The notes beneath the pieces were generated by a model, which was not told where the DNA came from, made no database searches, and saw nothing but the letters and a program-made list of their open reading frames with translations. This document shows, one piece after another, positions 1-11,475 of a DNA stretch of 64,000 nt (positions are counted from its first letter, which is position 1; each line of letters starts with the position of its first letter). The DNA comes from Stachybotrys elegans (lineage: Eukaryota > Ascomycota > Sordariomycetes > Hypocreales > Stachybotryaceae). Made by a program: the position numbers and the translations under genes. The stretch is taken from the NCBI GenBank assembly GCA_020746835.1, contig JAGPNK010000024.1, positions 248,001-312,000 of the forward strand. Direction: 5' to 3'.

Positions 1-217
1 TTTCCAAGGATCTGGAACTTGGTAACAGCCGTTTGCCGCATTCTCCACGGCTTCACCGGCCACATTTATCCAACATCAGGCGTACTCAAGCAGCTTTCTC
101 TCACCTGTCCCTTCCTTCCCTTTGCATAAGGAGCACCTGGAGCCCCGCAAACACCAATCTTGATCTTATATCCCCCATCCCCCGTCCCTCGCCGCTCATC
201 AGTCTCTTGGTGCAAGC

Positions 218-1747
218 ATGGATGTCATCTCCCTCGCCCCTCCCAGCACCATTCGCATGGCGCAGCTCGCCGATTTACCCGTCGAAGTGGTCACGCGAAT
301 CATTACCCATGCACTGCCAGAAGGCTTCGAGAGCCTAGCCCTCAGCTGTAAGGACATCTACCGCCTGTGCACCCCCTACATTGCGCGCCACAACCTCTTG
401 CGCAAGCAGTTTGACTGGGTCGCCTATTGCCCAAACCCTTCTGCTGTACGGAACGACCCCCTGTGGCGACCTCTTCACAACGCCTTTGGCCTGCTCGAGC
501 GCATCGCTGACGAGCCCAACGTCGCTTGCTACATCCGACAGGCCGAGTTCACCTGGGATAGCTTCAAACCCGGCATCACGATGCCGCCCAACGTGCCCGA
601 TATCGACGACGGCGGGCCCGTCCTCGAATTGCTGGCCGACTCTGCCTTTCTCAGGCGCGCCGGACTTGATTACCGCGACTTCTATTCCCGCATTGCCCAG
701 GAGTATTAATCCCGCCTCCGATTCTCTCAGCATGCCAGTGCTTTTGTATTGACACTCCTGCCCAATGCCACTGCCCTTAGCCTGCCATGGTTCTGGGAGC
801 CGGCCGAGGTGTCCGACAAGCTGCTCAACATCATCGCCGCCGACGCGAGGCACCCCCTGCGGAGTCCAGCAAGCCTAGCCAATCTCACCAGGTTGGACGT
901 GGATATGCATCCGCCTCGTGAGCTTATCAAGGGCGTTGATTTCGTCAAGCTGTGGCCGCTTTTGACCCTGCCCGAAATGAGGACTTTCCGTGTGGAGAGA
1001 TTGGTAGCATCGGGTCTCCCTGGCCGACAAGTTCCTCCTGGCTTGGGCGAGAGGCTGCAACACGCGTACATGTTGTATTCCTACGTTGACCAATCGATCA
1101 TGGCACAATTATTGCGGGCCAGTGTTCAGCTGGAGACACTCGCCTATTCCCATTGCGCCCTTCCAGACGACACAATGTCCGTTCCATGGGATTTTGGTAG
1201 CTTCTTGCATATGTTGGAGTGCGAGACCGGATCTCATCTCCAGCGTCTCTACGTCGAGGGACACTGCCCACTGGCCCCGGATGCATTTTCCATACGCCGT
1301 TTCAGACAGCTACGCAAGCTTATTCTGCCCCTCGAGTTCTTCAAGTGTAGCATGTCCTATGCTGCACAGAAGATGGGAAAGTCCCTAGCAGGCTTAACCA
1401 AGAACGACATCCATAAGCTTGGCCTCCAGCTTGGCAACTTTATCCCAGCTTCAGTAACAGAGGTGACTCTACTATCTCCAGGGCACGACAGCCACGTCAA
1501 GGTGCTCGAAGTTTTGTTCTATGAGTTTGCGGCCTTGAGGGCCACCCTACTTCCAGCCCTGAAACGTATCGTGTTGGAATGTGTGATATACGAGAGCTCG
1601 GGACCAGAAGCTGCTTACATGGTAATGTGCAAGAGTCTGGGATCAGCTATTGAACCCACAGGAGTAGAGGTATATGTCGCGGAAGAAGATCTCTTGGTTT
1701 GGGCAGCATGGCCTGACTGGGAAAGGAGAGAACTTATGAGGGCGTAG
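218..1747 (+). pseudogene. F-box/LRR-like protein, interrupted by one in-frame stop
   Basis: The first part (218-709) begins with an F-box-like segment: residues 16-50 carry LPVEVVTRIITHAL followed by LALSCKDIYRLC. The second part (749-1747) is a 332-residue stretch of leucine-rich text like the variable C-terminal halves of fungal F-box proteins, which recruit substrates to SCF ubiquitin ligases. Both parts are in the same frame and are separated only by TAA at 707-709. The intervening codons read naturally (SRLRFSQHASAFVLTLLPN), so a single nonsense change such as CAA to TAA is the simplest explanation. The alternative is a 36-nt intron from GT at 703 to CAG at 738, which also keeps the frame but would be shorter than any other intron here. 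The start at 218 is the first ATG of the frame; a later ATG sits just before the F-box. Confidence 0.6.
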
Positions 1748-2041
1748 GCATATACAGCGAGGGGAAAATAACAATAGTATATACAAACAACATATACCCC
1801 GTGGTATGCAAGTAACGATCACCATTTCATGTACACTTTAAACTTAAGAGATAGCTGAAGGCATGTTCCTGACAGGCTTGAGGCGTTGAAATCCGAGTGG
1901 CATGCCCGCTACGACGCACATGCATTAGCTAACCTGGACGGTAGGGACGTATTACACTTCAGTGACTTGCAGTGTTTCATAAGATATTTGCGAGACCATG
2001 CCACCAATTGCGGGTGTGGTACACGGTGCATGGTTCCGAGC

Positions 2042-2543
2042 CTAGCTAGGAGACCAAATACGAAGATGTTTCTGTCCTCGGGTCAAGGATGAGTCGTCTT
2101 GCGGCGATGGCAGCCACATGGAAGCCACGGTGGGGTTCTGTTGTATAGAGAATGAAGAGGGTCGCGGTGGCGGCGAAAGTGAATCGGAGGCTGGACACTC
2201 CTAGTGGTGGTGCCTTCTTGGTCGTCCGCTTCGCTGTTTTGCTGCAGAAGAAATACGATACAATCAGAAACCGCACAATCACTCAAGACACTGAGCTCTT
2301 GTTGAGGTGATGCATATGACGCCAAACCAAAGACTTACCGTCGAATAGACACACCGTCCCAACGCGCAGGCATCGCAGACACGGAGAGGTCGAGGGACCA
2401 ACATCTACCCGTCTTGGCTCGTTGGCTAGTGCGACAATCGAGTGCGGGCCTTGGCAGTGGACCTTGAGATCACGACAACGGTTACACGTCCGACGCAGCA
2501 GGGACTTTCCCGAGAGGTCCACGGAGGGAACCAAGATTGACAT
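2042..2543 (-). pseudogene. Zn2Cys6 transcription factor, N-terminal fragment with stop
   Basis: The first exon (2543-2339) encodes a binuclear zinc cluster: CNRCRDLKVHC, a long loop, then CLRCLRVGTVC, with the spacing Cx2Cx6C twice. The loop of about 24 residues is longer than usual. A consensus donor GTAAGT follows at 2338, and an acceptor TTCTTCTGCAG ends at 2242, giving a 97-nt intron. The joined reading continues AKQRSGRPRRHHH, which resembles the basic GRPRR linker common after such clusters, and then meets TAG at 2203-2201. After that codon the same frame stays open with Ser/Pro/Gln-rich linker text to a stop at 2044-2042. No regulatory domain follows. I read this as the truncated 5' end of a regulator gene with one additional nonsense mutation. 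Confidence 0.6.
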
Positions 2544-4152
2544 TGGAGAAGGGGATCAGCTAGACAGACGGAAGAATCCAAGGTCAATAGTTTGAAAGAT
2601 TTCCCCTTTCACATGGCTGCCCTTTTACGTGGCAGTTGCACCAACAAGTGTTGGTCCGTGGAAGAACGAGGCCCATGTTGTATCCCCTGTGTATGACCGA
2701 TACTGTCAGGCGCAGTACCAACTCAACACGCACGAGATAAGACCAACTTGCAGTAGGTATGGCTAGAATGCCAGAATTCAACTTCCAGACTACACTATGT
2801 AGTGTTCAGTCCTTGCTGCATCCTCGTTATTCTAAAATTATCAGCTTCCAGGTGCCCACTCGGTGTAGGCGATCGAGAAGTCTGCTGACCAGGCTTCTTG
2901 TATTATTTTAAAGCTCGTGTTCAATTTTCAAGTGGCGACAAACCAACTAATGTCTGACGTGGAGCCAACATGTGCAAGCCAAATGAGAGGACATCGTGTG
3001 TGTAATACTACTACATACTGCGGTTGGCTATAGCCGAGCAGAACAGCCCGTTGTAGCATGGGAGGGTGGTATTTCTGAACAAAACTAGGAGGTACTTTTG
3101 TATTAGGAGCTGCAGGGAGGCGCAAAGATGGGTGGCACTTCTTGACGCACTGGTCCTTTTGTGTTGGTAGCTGCTGTCCGCGTCTCATCCGAACCCCGAA
3201 CGGCAAATAACCCTGCCAACAACTCATACTTGCCCCTAGTTGTGATATGCAAGTACTTACTCGCTCTGTGCTCCGTAAGCAGATCCACAAGCAATAGGAC
3301 TGTCCAAGATGGTGTCATGAGCTATCGGTTAGGTGCGGACGAAGGCGTCCACGGAAAAGGTAAATGTGGCGTAGCTCATCGAGGACAGCAGGGGCACAAC
3401 GCGGAGCAAGACAAGGCCAGCAATGCCTATGCAAGAGAAAGAGAGAGGGAGGGAGAGTAACAGGAGGGTGGATGACGAGCAAATGATGGAGGATTGTGTC
3501 GGGGCAATTGGCTGTAATCCACTGCCATCTCGAGGAATTGAAGTAGCCTGCCGTGAATAATCTACTAAAATGATGAACAATTATTCTCAATAATATCATA
3601 ACATTTGTTATCTTGCTGCGGGCACTCCGCCTCACCCAAGGTCCACCTCGGTATGGCATGATGTTTGTGGCGGACCAACAGGACCCAGGAATACACTCCT
3701 CCCGGCGAAGGGAAAGAAGGCAACCTATCATTGAGGTTCCCCAGGGGTGTGCAAGAGGCCACAGCATTACATTTGAACTACTGACCCCACGTCCCATGCA
3801 TGGAATGACCAGCAAGGCTTCTGCCAACATGCTGCTCCATAACGGTGCATAGCAAAGTGAGAGCCCGCCACGTCATACATGCTGATGTTTGCACTTTCAC
3901 GGCAGGGCAGCGGCACTTTTGTTAGCCTTCCTTGCTGAGGATGTCTAGGAATGTGCAAAAGATCAGGGTGGGAGGGAATCCCGGTTAAATAAGCGCAATC
4001 AGATGATTCCCACCAACAAAACTCAAGATTAGTCGCCACCCCTACTGGTTTTATATACAAGGCATCCCGCGTACGAAAGCATCATTGCATCCGTCTTAAC
4101 CCCTTGCTCACCATCCTGCTAGTCTTAGACCCATCCTCAACAGCACATCGCC
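2544..4152. other. Intergenic, no recognisable gene
   Basis: About 1.6 kb between the regulator fragment and the EthD gene. Short open frames on both strands (for example 3315-3830 minus) show no domain, signal or motif I recognise. A TATATA element at 4052-4057, about 95 bp before the EthD start codon, is the only probable functional site seen. Confidence 0.5.
4052..4057 (+). promoter_or_regulatory. TATA-like element of the EthD gene
   Basis: TATATA lies about 95 bp upstream of the ATG at 4153, a common position for fungal TATA boxes. The start itself has a good context (CGCCATGG). Confidence 0.4.
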
Positions 4153-4702
4153 ATGGCAGCGCAGGAACAGCAGATGCCGATGCTGAAGATCTCCATCCTT
4201 CACTACCGTGATCAGTCCAAGGATGAAGAGACCTGGATCAAGTGGTACTTGGAAGAGCAGATTCCTCGCTTCATCCCAATCGCCCACAGACACGGCATCG
4301 ACCGCTGTGAGCTAGTGAGTCTGCCCGTGTTTTCCCTGTTGGACCATGCATCTTGTGTCAACACGAACACCGTCCATTCAGTTCTTGACTTGTGTCTAAC
4401 AGTTGCAATAGTACGTCACTCCACAGGCCTTCAAGGAGAAGTTCCAGGTCGACCTAGACGAACTCAAGGGGGGTTGCGCGGAGGGTTGGACTATGGCGCC
4501 CTACGACGCCGCGACAATCTATTGGGTGACGGATCCGCAGAAGCTGCGCAACATGCTGGCTGACCCGGAGTGGAACGACAAGGTCGTCCCCTTTGAGAAG
4601 GGCTGGATTGACCAGCACAAGGTGGACGTCCAGGCGGGCACACAGACTACCTATATCGAGGAAGGCAACATCGTAAACGTTGTTCCCAAGTCATACGACT
4701 AA
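4153..4702 (+). CDS. EthD-domain protein (dimeric alpha/beta barrel)
   Basis: Two exons, 4153-4314 and 4412-4702, separated by a 97-nt intron (GTGAGT...ATAG), encode 150 residues, the usual length for fungal EthD-domain (PF07110) proteins. Recognisable family features are the early strand LKISILHYR, the helix DEETWIKWYLEEQIPRFIP with a later His (HRHGID), then WTMAPYDAATIYWVTDP and WNDKVVPFEKGWID. Family members fold as ferredoxin-like dimers. Fungal homologues often sit in aromatic polyketide clusters, where some act as dehydratases or decarboxylases; the substrate here is unknown. There are no broken codons. Nearby SnoaL-like, P450 and AflR-type genes make a secondary-metabolism role plausible, but the gene is 10 kb from them and could be independent. 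Confidence 0.85.
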
Positions 4703-7288
4703 GAGCTAGCATCCTTTTCATGTCAATACGATGTATCCATCATTCGCTTCACAATGAATGCATTCAACGGTCATCTGATGTACTAGCTAGTGATCTCAAG
4801 AGATAACATATCATCTCATTTGTCAAAACTCTGCATTCCATCATTTCATATTGTAGGATAAACAACATAGTGACGAACAAGTTATATATCTCTCCCACAA
4901 AAGGCCAAAAGTCAATGACCAGTGATGAAGACCCTGTGCACGGGGATTTGGAGAGATCCAGACACCAGTGTCATCACCAGTCTGCCAGAATATGTATACA
5001 GTTCGTCGATTTCTGTAAATAGTTGATTCGGTAGTAGATTGCCAACCCTGCTCTGGCTTGCCGTATACTAACATACAAGACCCAGAACTCTATTCTAGGG
5101 CTGGGCCTCGCTATCACGCACTCCTGGTCCAACGCGGCCGCAGCACCATCCGCAGCCACAGCCATCACATGCTTCTTCGCCGCCCACGCAGTCTGAGGAC
5201 TTCCACCGGAATCGTGGTATATACAGTATCCTGACCTTAGTGCATTGCTCTTGGTATACACAATAGCACCTTTAGCTAGCCTTGTTAGAACACACAAATA
5301 GGCCGACAAACAGTATGTGTATATATGTTATGATTGCAACACCACGGCTTCGGGAACTTGAAATTAGGATAAACCGCTATTTCCTCAAAATCCTAATTTT
5401 TATCTTCTGCTGCATGTTTGGCAAAAATTGACCTTCCACCTCAAAGCTCTCTGGATGAGCGATTCTTGCATTTCTTTCCCATGAAAACTCGTACTTGGTG
5501 AGCAGCACCGTGAACACCAGTTTTTACGGCGTAGTGCCTCCCGGGGCAGGCATGCTTGCCGAAACCCCGACTGAAATGTGGCTGTCATGAATCACCATTT
5601 CTTTACAAAATTGGTAGGACTGACATACAACAAATTCGTTGCGCTTGTAGCAGCAGCCATGTACTTATGTGCCCCGTCTTCGCCTGTCTCTTCGACTCTG
5701 TTGAGATGAGCGAATCTGAGGCCGTCAAATCGAAGAGAATCCTTGAAGTTGGCTGGGTCTAGTTGAATTGCCTTTCAGGCGAAGCCTATCCGAGTGCCTG
5801 GAGGCAGGATAGTGCCATCGTGGAGCTGCCATGGCTTGCGCATCACGGTGCGTGCCGCCGTCACTGGCTGGTTAGCAAACGTTACCTTAAACAATATAAT
5901 GCTTACCTCAACTGACAGGATACATTCTGTTTTTTCCCATGATGAAGCTGTCCATAAGGTCCAAGTGTTGCAACCTTTCGTTTATGTCTTGCCATTTGTT
6001 CGTTGCGACCCGTATCTCCCTCTTAACAGCTCAATATAATCAGGCTCTACCAATAAAATCAATGACCAGTCAACGGACTTTGGCGGGTTTGAGGTGTAAC
6101 ATTAGACGAATTACCTTGTTGTATTCCTCGTAAAATAGCTGCTGGGGGCCCTTGCCTCAGCACTTAGGAACCCACCAGAGATTGTTGATGTGTTTGTAGT
6201 TGTCATAAATCGAAGAATGTCGAGCTCATTTGGCGAGCAGGTATCCAAATTGACATATCCGACATCCTGTATACGCTTGGCGCTTAAAGAGTCCACAGCA
6301 TACTGCCAAGCACTCAGAGCAATAAAGGACCCGAGGAATCGACTGTGGGCTCTGGTTCGGTGGGGCACTTGCCGGTAGAGGAAGAGACCAAGTATGGCAG
6401 TTGCCCACTAGGTTCAGATATCATGGGAAAGACGTGCAGGATCGAGTACACATGATCTGAAAAGGACACCGAGCTTCCGCCGGGAGTCCCTGGGCGGGAG
6501 TCGGGACGGGGGACCGGTAGAAGAGTGCGCTAAACCTCGTAAAATTAATACATAACCAAGCAAGCATGAGCCGATTGACAAGTCATATGCATCTTTCCCT
6601 TGTTACCCTCAAGCACCATTTGAGCATGACAGCGCTCCCGGTTGTAGCTAATGTTATCTCTAATCTCATATTGCGAGTCTATGAACGCAAAAAAAAAATC
6701 CATTCCAAAACAAAAGTTGCTGTGACATCCTTCACGGAACTACATAATGTGGAATTCTCTGCTGCACCCTTGCTTCACTGCTACCATGTGGAAACTTCTA
6801 TCGCGGCACAGCTGCATCATAATACCAACACTACGTTTTGGAGGGGGGGGCTTCTGTTTTTTTTTCTCTCTTCTTCTTGGCACAAGGATAAAAAGGCAAC
6901 ACATAGGTATCAGCTCGGTGAGTCCACACACCATTATTTTTCTGGGAGAAAAGAACAGATGCGGGATGGATGGAACAGTGTAGTATCCGGCATTCTCACT
7001 AATTTGAGTGTCGTCTCCAGGGGCTGAGGGAGGTTGGAGGGCCTGATTTCGGTGCCCGATGTCGACTCCGAGGCTCCGATTGGATAATGTTGGAGTGTGG
7101 CAGGCTCGGCTCCCGAAAGTAAAGCGTCCAGCATAAGCGAGCCTTTGATTACCCTGTTGGTTTTGCCACACTACCAAACAGATAGGCATGACATGGAGGG
7201 TGCAGGCTACGTGTACTATATTCAGTCGTATCTATCTTTGGGCCTTATACCTCGGCGACTGGTCACTCCCTCTTTTTGCAATGGCCAT
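4703..7288. other. Intergenic with one old repeat copy
   Basis: About 2.6 kb without a supported gene. It holds one copy of a dispersed repeat (5146-5325, listed separately) and short homopolymers near 6690 and 6842-6865. The many short open frames have no family resemblance. Confidence 0.5.
5146..5325 (+). repeat. Dispersed repeat R2, left half
   Basis: This stretch aligns by eye with 45645-45805 in the same orientation. Shared blocks include CCCACGCAGTCT, GGACTTCC, ACAGTATCC, GAACACAC and ACAAAC. Many differences are transitions. The copy near 45.6 kb continues into a right half that is separately present near 36.1 kb, so this is a truncated copy of a longer element. No open frame or terminal structure is evident. 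Confidence 0.65.
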
Positions 7289-8242
7289 CTATGATCGGTT
7301 CAATGGGTTAAGATTGGGCACAATCTGCGCCAGCTCCTTGGGGGAGAAGGAGTTTGGGACATATGCCGATTGTGACATTAGAATAGAGGAAACCCAGCAA
7401 TGATAAGAGACAGAAATGGACAGTGGCAATTCACTACACTTGCTTTTAGCAATATCGACCATGCCCTTTGTATCTAATACAAACAATCTAGTGCTCTTGT
7501 GCTGCAGCTCCTCCTTGGGGTGCTTCCGTCCCAGCGGAACGTCGAAGACCTTGCAGCCGAAGTTGATGAGCCCCGGGCTCCTGAACCAGCCCTCGAGTTG
7601 CGGGGCGTAGTCTGCGCCCGTATCCATGATTTTGACCATGTCACAAATCAGCTGGTACATGGACCCCATGGCCAGACCTTGGTATATGGACGCATCAGAC
7701 TCGACAAACTGAATCCATCCTCCGGGCCTCAGCAAGGCAGTCATGTTGGTGATGACCTGCTTGACTATGTCGCGCCCCGCCGCTGGCAGGGCCATGCGCT
7801 GGTGCACCAAATCAATGGTCCCATTCCAGCCTGGGGGCCATGGCTCTTTCATCGACTGCACAGTGAGTGTGATACCCGGTGGGGGGTCTCGCATGACGTA
7901 CATGGGCGAGATGTCGGTGCCAATATAGGTATTTTTGGAATCAGCAGGCAGACTGGCTTGCAGGTCCCTGAGCCATACGCCTAAAAATGCAACGCAGACA
8001 CGGGGTTATTCACGCAGGAAGAGCCGCTTGATTTGGAAGAAATGTAGATATAAGTGGGTTGATGACCTGCCACTAGCAGTGGCTGAATCGAGGATCTTGA
8101 GACCATGTCTCGTAAGATCCAGTCCTGCTCAGACTGGTTTTCCCATGTAGTCAACGAAGAGCTCTTGTCCCAGCTGAAGTCTCTCCGGCTCGTCCGGGTT
8201 GCTGTCAAGGAAATAATGTGTGTTGCTTTTGTCGTCAGCCAT
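7289..8242 (-). pseudogene. LaeA-like SAM methyltransferase with one internal stop
   Basis: Exon 1 runs 8242-8074 and exon 2 runs 7980-7289, with a 93-nt intron (GTGGCA...TTTTAG), giving 287 codons. The text follows fungal LaeA/UMTA-type methyltransferases: NPDEPERLQLGQELF at the N-terminus, the degenerate motif I region LKILDSATASVWLRDL, TYIGTDISPMY as motif II, and DLVHQRMALPA then LLRPGGWIQFVE as motifs III-IV. Codon 38 is TGA (8131-8129), while the frame continues in family register on both sides, so a single nonsense change has probably inactivated it. The canonical GxGxG of motif I is not seen, so it may have been catalytically odd before decay. Re-initiation downstream could give a truncated protein. 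It is less close to the consensus than the methyltransferase at 26.8-28.3 kb. Confidence 0.7.
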
Positions 8243-8779
8243 GGTGTCAATTTTGCGTCCCAATGGTAGATGGGGTTTGTTTCCTCATCCAATCCCAAGC
8301 AAAGCCGAAAGAGATGTGAGAAACCAATCTTTATCTAGTACACATCTACTGCTTACTGCCTAGGCAGTAATTAACTACCTACCATGTGCCAACAGCGAAT
8401 GTGGGATTTCCCGTTCGTGTGCCCCAATGGGATACAGACCAGTGACTTCGAGAAGGCCCCCTCTGGCGATAAAGACAATATTAGATCAATAATAATGATT
8501 GGTTAGAAATACACTTAATGGAGAAAAGCTTGACGCTTGTAGGTGCGGCTGATGTTACAGTTTTCCAGCCACCGCAATTGGCCAGACTGTTGTATGTTGA
8601 TGGGCAAAATATCACATCTGTCGTCACAAGTCAGCGATGGGACGTTGGATAAGGCTGCGGGGGACATGACATAGCAGATGCATTCATAAACTCGGACTGA
8701 ATTGCGCCTAATTAGAGGTTGAAGCTGTCTTGGAGAATATGTCGCCTGTCAAAATACTTTATTTTGACCATGAACGGTA
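8243..8779. other. Intergenic containing dispersed repeat copy A
   Basis: The only structure seen is repeat copy A (8400-8600). It separates the methyltransferase relic from the FTA2-like gene, both on the minus strand. Confidence 0.5.
8400..8600 (+). repeat. Dispersed repeat R1, copy A
   Basis: Taken as the reference for a repeat family with copies in both orientations. The left block begins GTGGGATTTCCCGTTCGTG and includes GGGATACAGACCAGTGACTT. A middle block reads GATAAAGACAATATTAGATC. The right block includes TTTTCCAGCCACCGCAATTGG. Related copies are at 26580-26690, 32139-32165, 35595-35770, 36361-36740, 36855-37128 and 62148-62240. Identity over the left block is high between copies A, C and D. 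No coding role is assigned. Confidence 0.75.
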
Positions 8780-9696
8780 TTAGCTGCCTCGTGTTAGAGG
8801 CCGAGGTGGTCTCGGTCTCAACTTCTTAACATAGCTACTATCGGGCATAGCTCGAACTTGTTTCGGGTTGGGGATTTTTTCCGTTTCCATCATCTCGTCA
8901 AACCGAACACGATCGGCATTTCTATAGCCCCTGGCTGCCCGATCATCCACAGCGTTGAGGAGTCGGTGCGGCTCCGTCCAGGAAGAACCAAAGTCAACAA
9001 GCTGCCCACCCCGGAAGTTGGCAAGCTTAATATCCATGTTGTATAACTTGGCTCTATTCAGAGCTTTGATTCCATCGAGTATCCGTCTCAGGTTATTTGT
9101 ACTGACACCAGCATTTGGTGACGCGACATCTTTGACAATAGCACGGACGCAACAAGCACCCTCTACAGAATTCTGGTATGTAACGTCAACCTTATCCAGT
9201 TCCAAGTCGATGTGCCTGCTCAATGCTGCCTCGTCCCTCTTCCCCAGAAATAGGAAACCATGACAGGGAGTCGCAATGTCGCGCCGTAGTTTCTTTGGGC
9301 TCGTTGCATTTATACGACCGTATGCGCGACATTCGCAGAAGAAGGGGTCGGTAAGGTAGGCGGCTGTCTTGAGAGGTGTGTCTCTCCCGAGTAGAGGTCC
9401 CCAGAACGACTTTGTGGTTATAGGGTCGAAAAACTTAAACTATCGCACGGCTAATCGTTAGATCAATCTTGCGCCGGGTTTATCTCAGCCTAAGAACTTA
9501 CAACTTTAATGGCATACTCGCGGCGCTTTATCACCGCGCGAAAGACATAACCCTCTGTCTCTTCGCCGTCTCTGTCTATATCCAACCTCTCCAACCAGGT
9601 TATAGGCGATTTGTGGTCCTTAAACAAGCCTAGCTTAGGGCCTTCAAGAGGTGGCAGTTCTTGTGGGATGGCTGTCGCGGCACCAACCTGGGGCAT
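8780..9696 (-). CDS. FTA2-like protein kinase-fold protein
   Basis: Exon 1 (9696-9502) and exon 2 (9439-8780) are joined across a 62-nt phase-0 intron (GTAAGT...GATAG), giving 284 residues with no internal stop. The sequence follows the fungal FTA2-like family (PF13095, named for the kinetochore Sim4-complex subunit): LPPLEGPKLGLF near residue 15, EGYVFRAVIKRREYAIKVFKFFDP (residues 48-70, strand with kinase-like VAIK lysine), DPFFCECRAYGRI (96-108), TPCHGFLFL, VRAIVKDV and a degenerate catalytic loop YNMDIKLANF (198-207) followed by LVDFGSSW (213-219). The HRD His-Arg is replaced but Asp, Lys, Asn and DFG are present, so it could be an active or a pseudo-kinase. Fungi carry many FTA2-like paralogues in accessory regions; a kinetochore role should not be assumed. 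TATAAAGG lies at 9781-9774, about 80 bp upstream of the start. It is divergent from the gene at 10127. Confidence 0.85.
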
Positions 9697-10126
9697 GGTT
9701 ACTTCGAGGCCTCGAGGAAGATGTGATGGTTCGCCGAGGCATTCGATTGAGGCGGTCAGCCTCCCTCGGTCCCCCTTTATAGCCCGGAATAATGCGCTCG
9801 CTGCTGCTGTGGTGGTGCCCCAAAATGGGACCCGATAGGCTGTCTCGATGCATCACGAGGTCAACTTGGGCGGGGCGTCGCTTGAAAACTGCCAATTATG
9901 TTACAATATCGTATGTGCCCAGTCGTAGCAACTGCATATTGTCCACTGTCACATTCCATTTACGGCTTGAAGCATTGAGCCTGAACTGAGATGTCGTCTC
10001 TCCCGAATCTTACATGCATCTATCATAAATAGGAGACACGCATCACTGAGTTACTGGCTGGAGCAGGTTTTGTACTAACCACATCACCTGCAAGCGCCAA
10101 GGAGACACGTTTCTACTCCGGTTAAT
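9697..10126. promoter_or_regulatory. Divergent promoter between FTA2-like and PD-(D/E)XK-like genes
   Basis: This 430-bp interval separates two intact genes transcribed away from each other. On the minus strand TATAAAGG (9781-9774) fits the FTA2-like gene. No clear TATA element was seen for the plus-strand gene. Shared control is an inference from the arrangement. Confidence 0.45.
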
Positions 10127-11475
10127 ATGAGGAGATTTCAGACTGGTCCTCCACCAACCTCAATTCTAGAACTTCTGACGCACCCAAATCCACCAGTTAA
10201 CCATGCAAACTTGCGCAGCACTACGAATACCAGGCATGCCTTCTATCACTTTCCCAGGGAAATCCGACCCTGGACTGAATTCAGTGATATCAGCCTCCTA
10301 AAGCACCTGGATGAAAGCAACTTATTCCGCGAAGCATGTCAGCAGCGCCAAGGGCTGCCTGCGTACCCTACAATGTTCCATGATACCGATTGCCAGATCC
10401 GTGGCGAGCCGGCCACGGAACACGTGCTGTCGAAGTGGACGTCAACAATCGTCATGTCAGGCCTCGATCCCATCCAATCGTTATACAATCCAGCGCGATG
10501 GGCTCCAGGAGAGGTACTTCAGAGACAGGCTTCTGAGCGCCCGGAAGTACGTGGAAAGAAAAGGTCTCAGCCCAGTCGGAAATGCGCGGAGCGTAGCAAG
10601 AGGAAAAGGACGTATGATTTGTCCAAACTTAGGCCGGATAGCGGGTCAAGTCGCACAGAAGCTTCAGAAAGCAAAGCCCCAACAGAAGCCGACTCGGATA
10701 CCAAGCTATATACAGCCGGGAGAGAGCGATTTCCAAAAGAATATAAGCCAGCGCAAAAATGGAAGAGCAGTCATTTATATGATCTGAACCTAATTGATGA
10801 AAACGGCGAGTGGAACGACTCGAAGGAGTTTCACAATTCGGCTATGCCCGTCCGACAAGCATATTCCTATTGCATTCAGACCATGTGTCGATATGGCTGC
10901 ATTTTATCATGCCACGAAGCATTTATCTTCCGCATAAAGCCACGAAGGAAAGGACCTGGTACGTATAAAACGCAATGGCATGAGTACATCATTTCGGCTG
11001 ATACAATAAAGAGGACACCACACATCTAACGCAAGAAGAGTTAGAGAGCAAACTAATTAGCGACGGAATGATGGAGTTTGTATCTATTCCATGGTCGAAC
11101 TACTATATCGGTCCCCAAGAGACGCTTAATGACTGGACTGTAAACCTGGCTCTCTGGTTTGTACATGTTCTGGCTGGAGACGAGTTCGAGGCGAGCTGGA
11201 CTTACTCTCCACTAGCGTCTTACAGAGATGGAGCGACTGCTGCTATCAAGGTTAATAGCGATACCATGAATTCGGAGGAGCCTGATACTGTGAATATAGA
11301 GCAGAGACAAGGAGACAAAGCACCTGAGTCCGATTCGACACTGTCGGATAATTCAGATGCAGCTATGCTGAATCGAAAGAGTAACAAGCGTAAGAGAGAA
11401 GTAGAAGGATCAGAAGAGGAAGAGGAGGACCTTGCTCATTTTTCATTTCATAAGCGGCTATTTTACAATTCATAG
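10127..11475 (+). CDS. Fungal protein with PD-(D/E)XK nuclease-like core and basic/acidic tails
   Basis: Exon 1 (10127-10958) and exon 2 (11012-11475) join across a 53-nt intron (GTACGT...AAAG) to give 431 residues. The mid-region has the layout of a fungal accessory family with a restriction-endonuclease-like fold: an E-x-K strand (KEYKPAQK, residues 204-211), then a helix AMPVRQAYSYCIQTM and a strand pair RYGCILSCHEAFIFRI (255-270). Exon 2 continues ISDGMMEFVSIPWSNYY and ALWFVHVLAG. A basic stretch at 142-161 (RGKKRSQPSRKCAERSKRKR) and a C-terminal KSNKRKREVEGSEEEEED suggest nuclear targeting. The fold call is by pattern resemblance only; the upstream catalytic Asp was not pinned down. Such domains occur beside kinase-fold domains in fungal and Crinkler-type proteins, which makes the divergent FTA2-like neighbour notable. 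The function is unknown. Confidence 0.7.

Noticed and set aside
703..738. 36-nt intron in the F-box gene
   Set aside because: It keeps the frame but is shorter than all other introns in the window (41 nt or more), so a nonsense mutation is preferred; not excluded.
3315..3830. 171-residue open frame on the minus strand
   Set aside because: Composition is unlike coding sequence, there is no domain, and the opposite strand has similar open stretches.
6840..6870. G/T homopolymer stretch as a regulatory or G-quadruplex element
   Set aside because: Only one G run is present, so no quadruplex can be argued, and no gene lies beside it.
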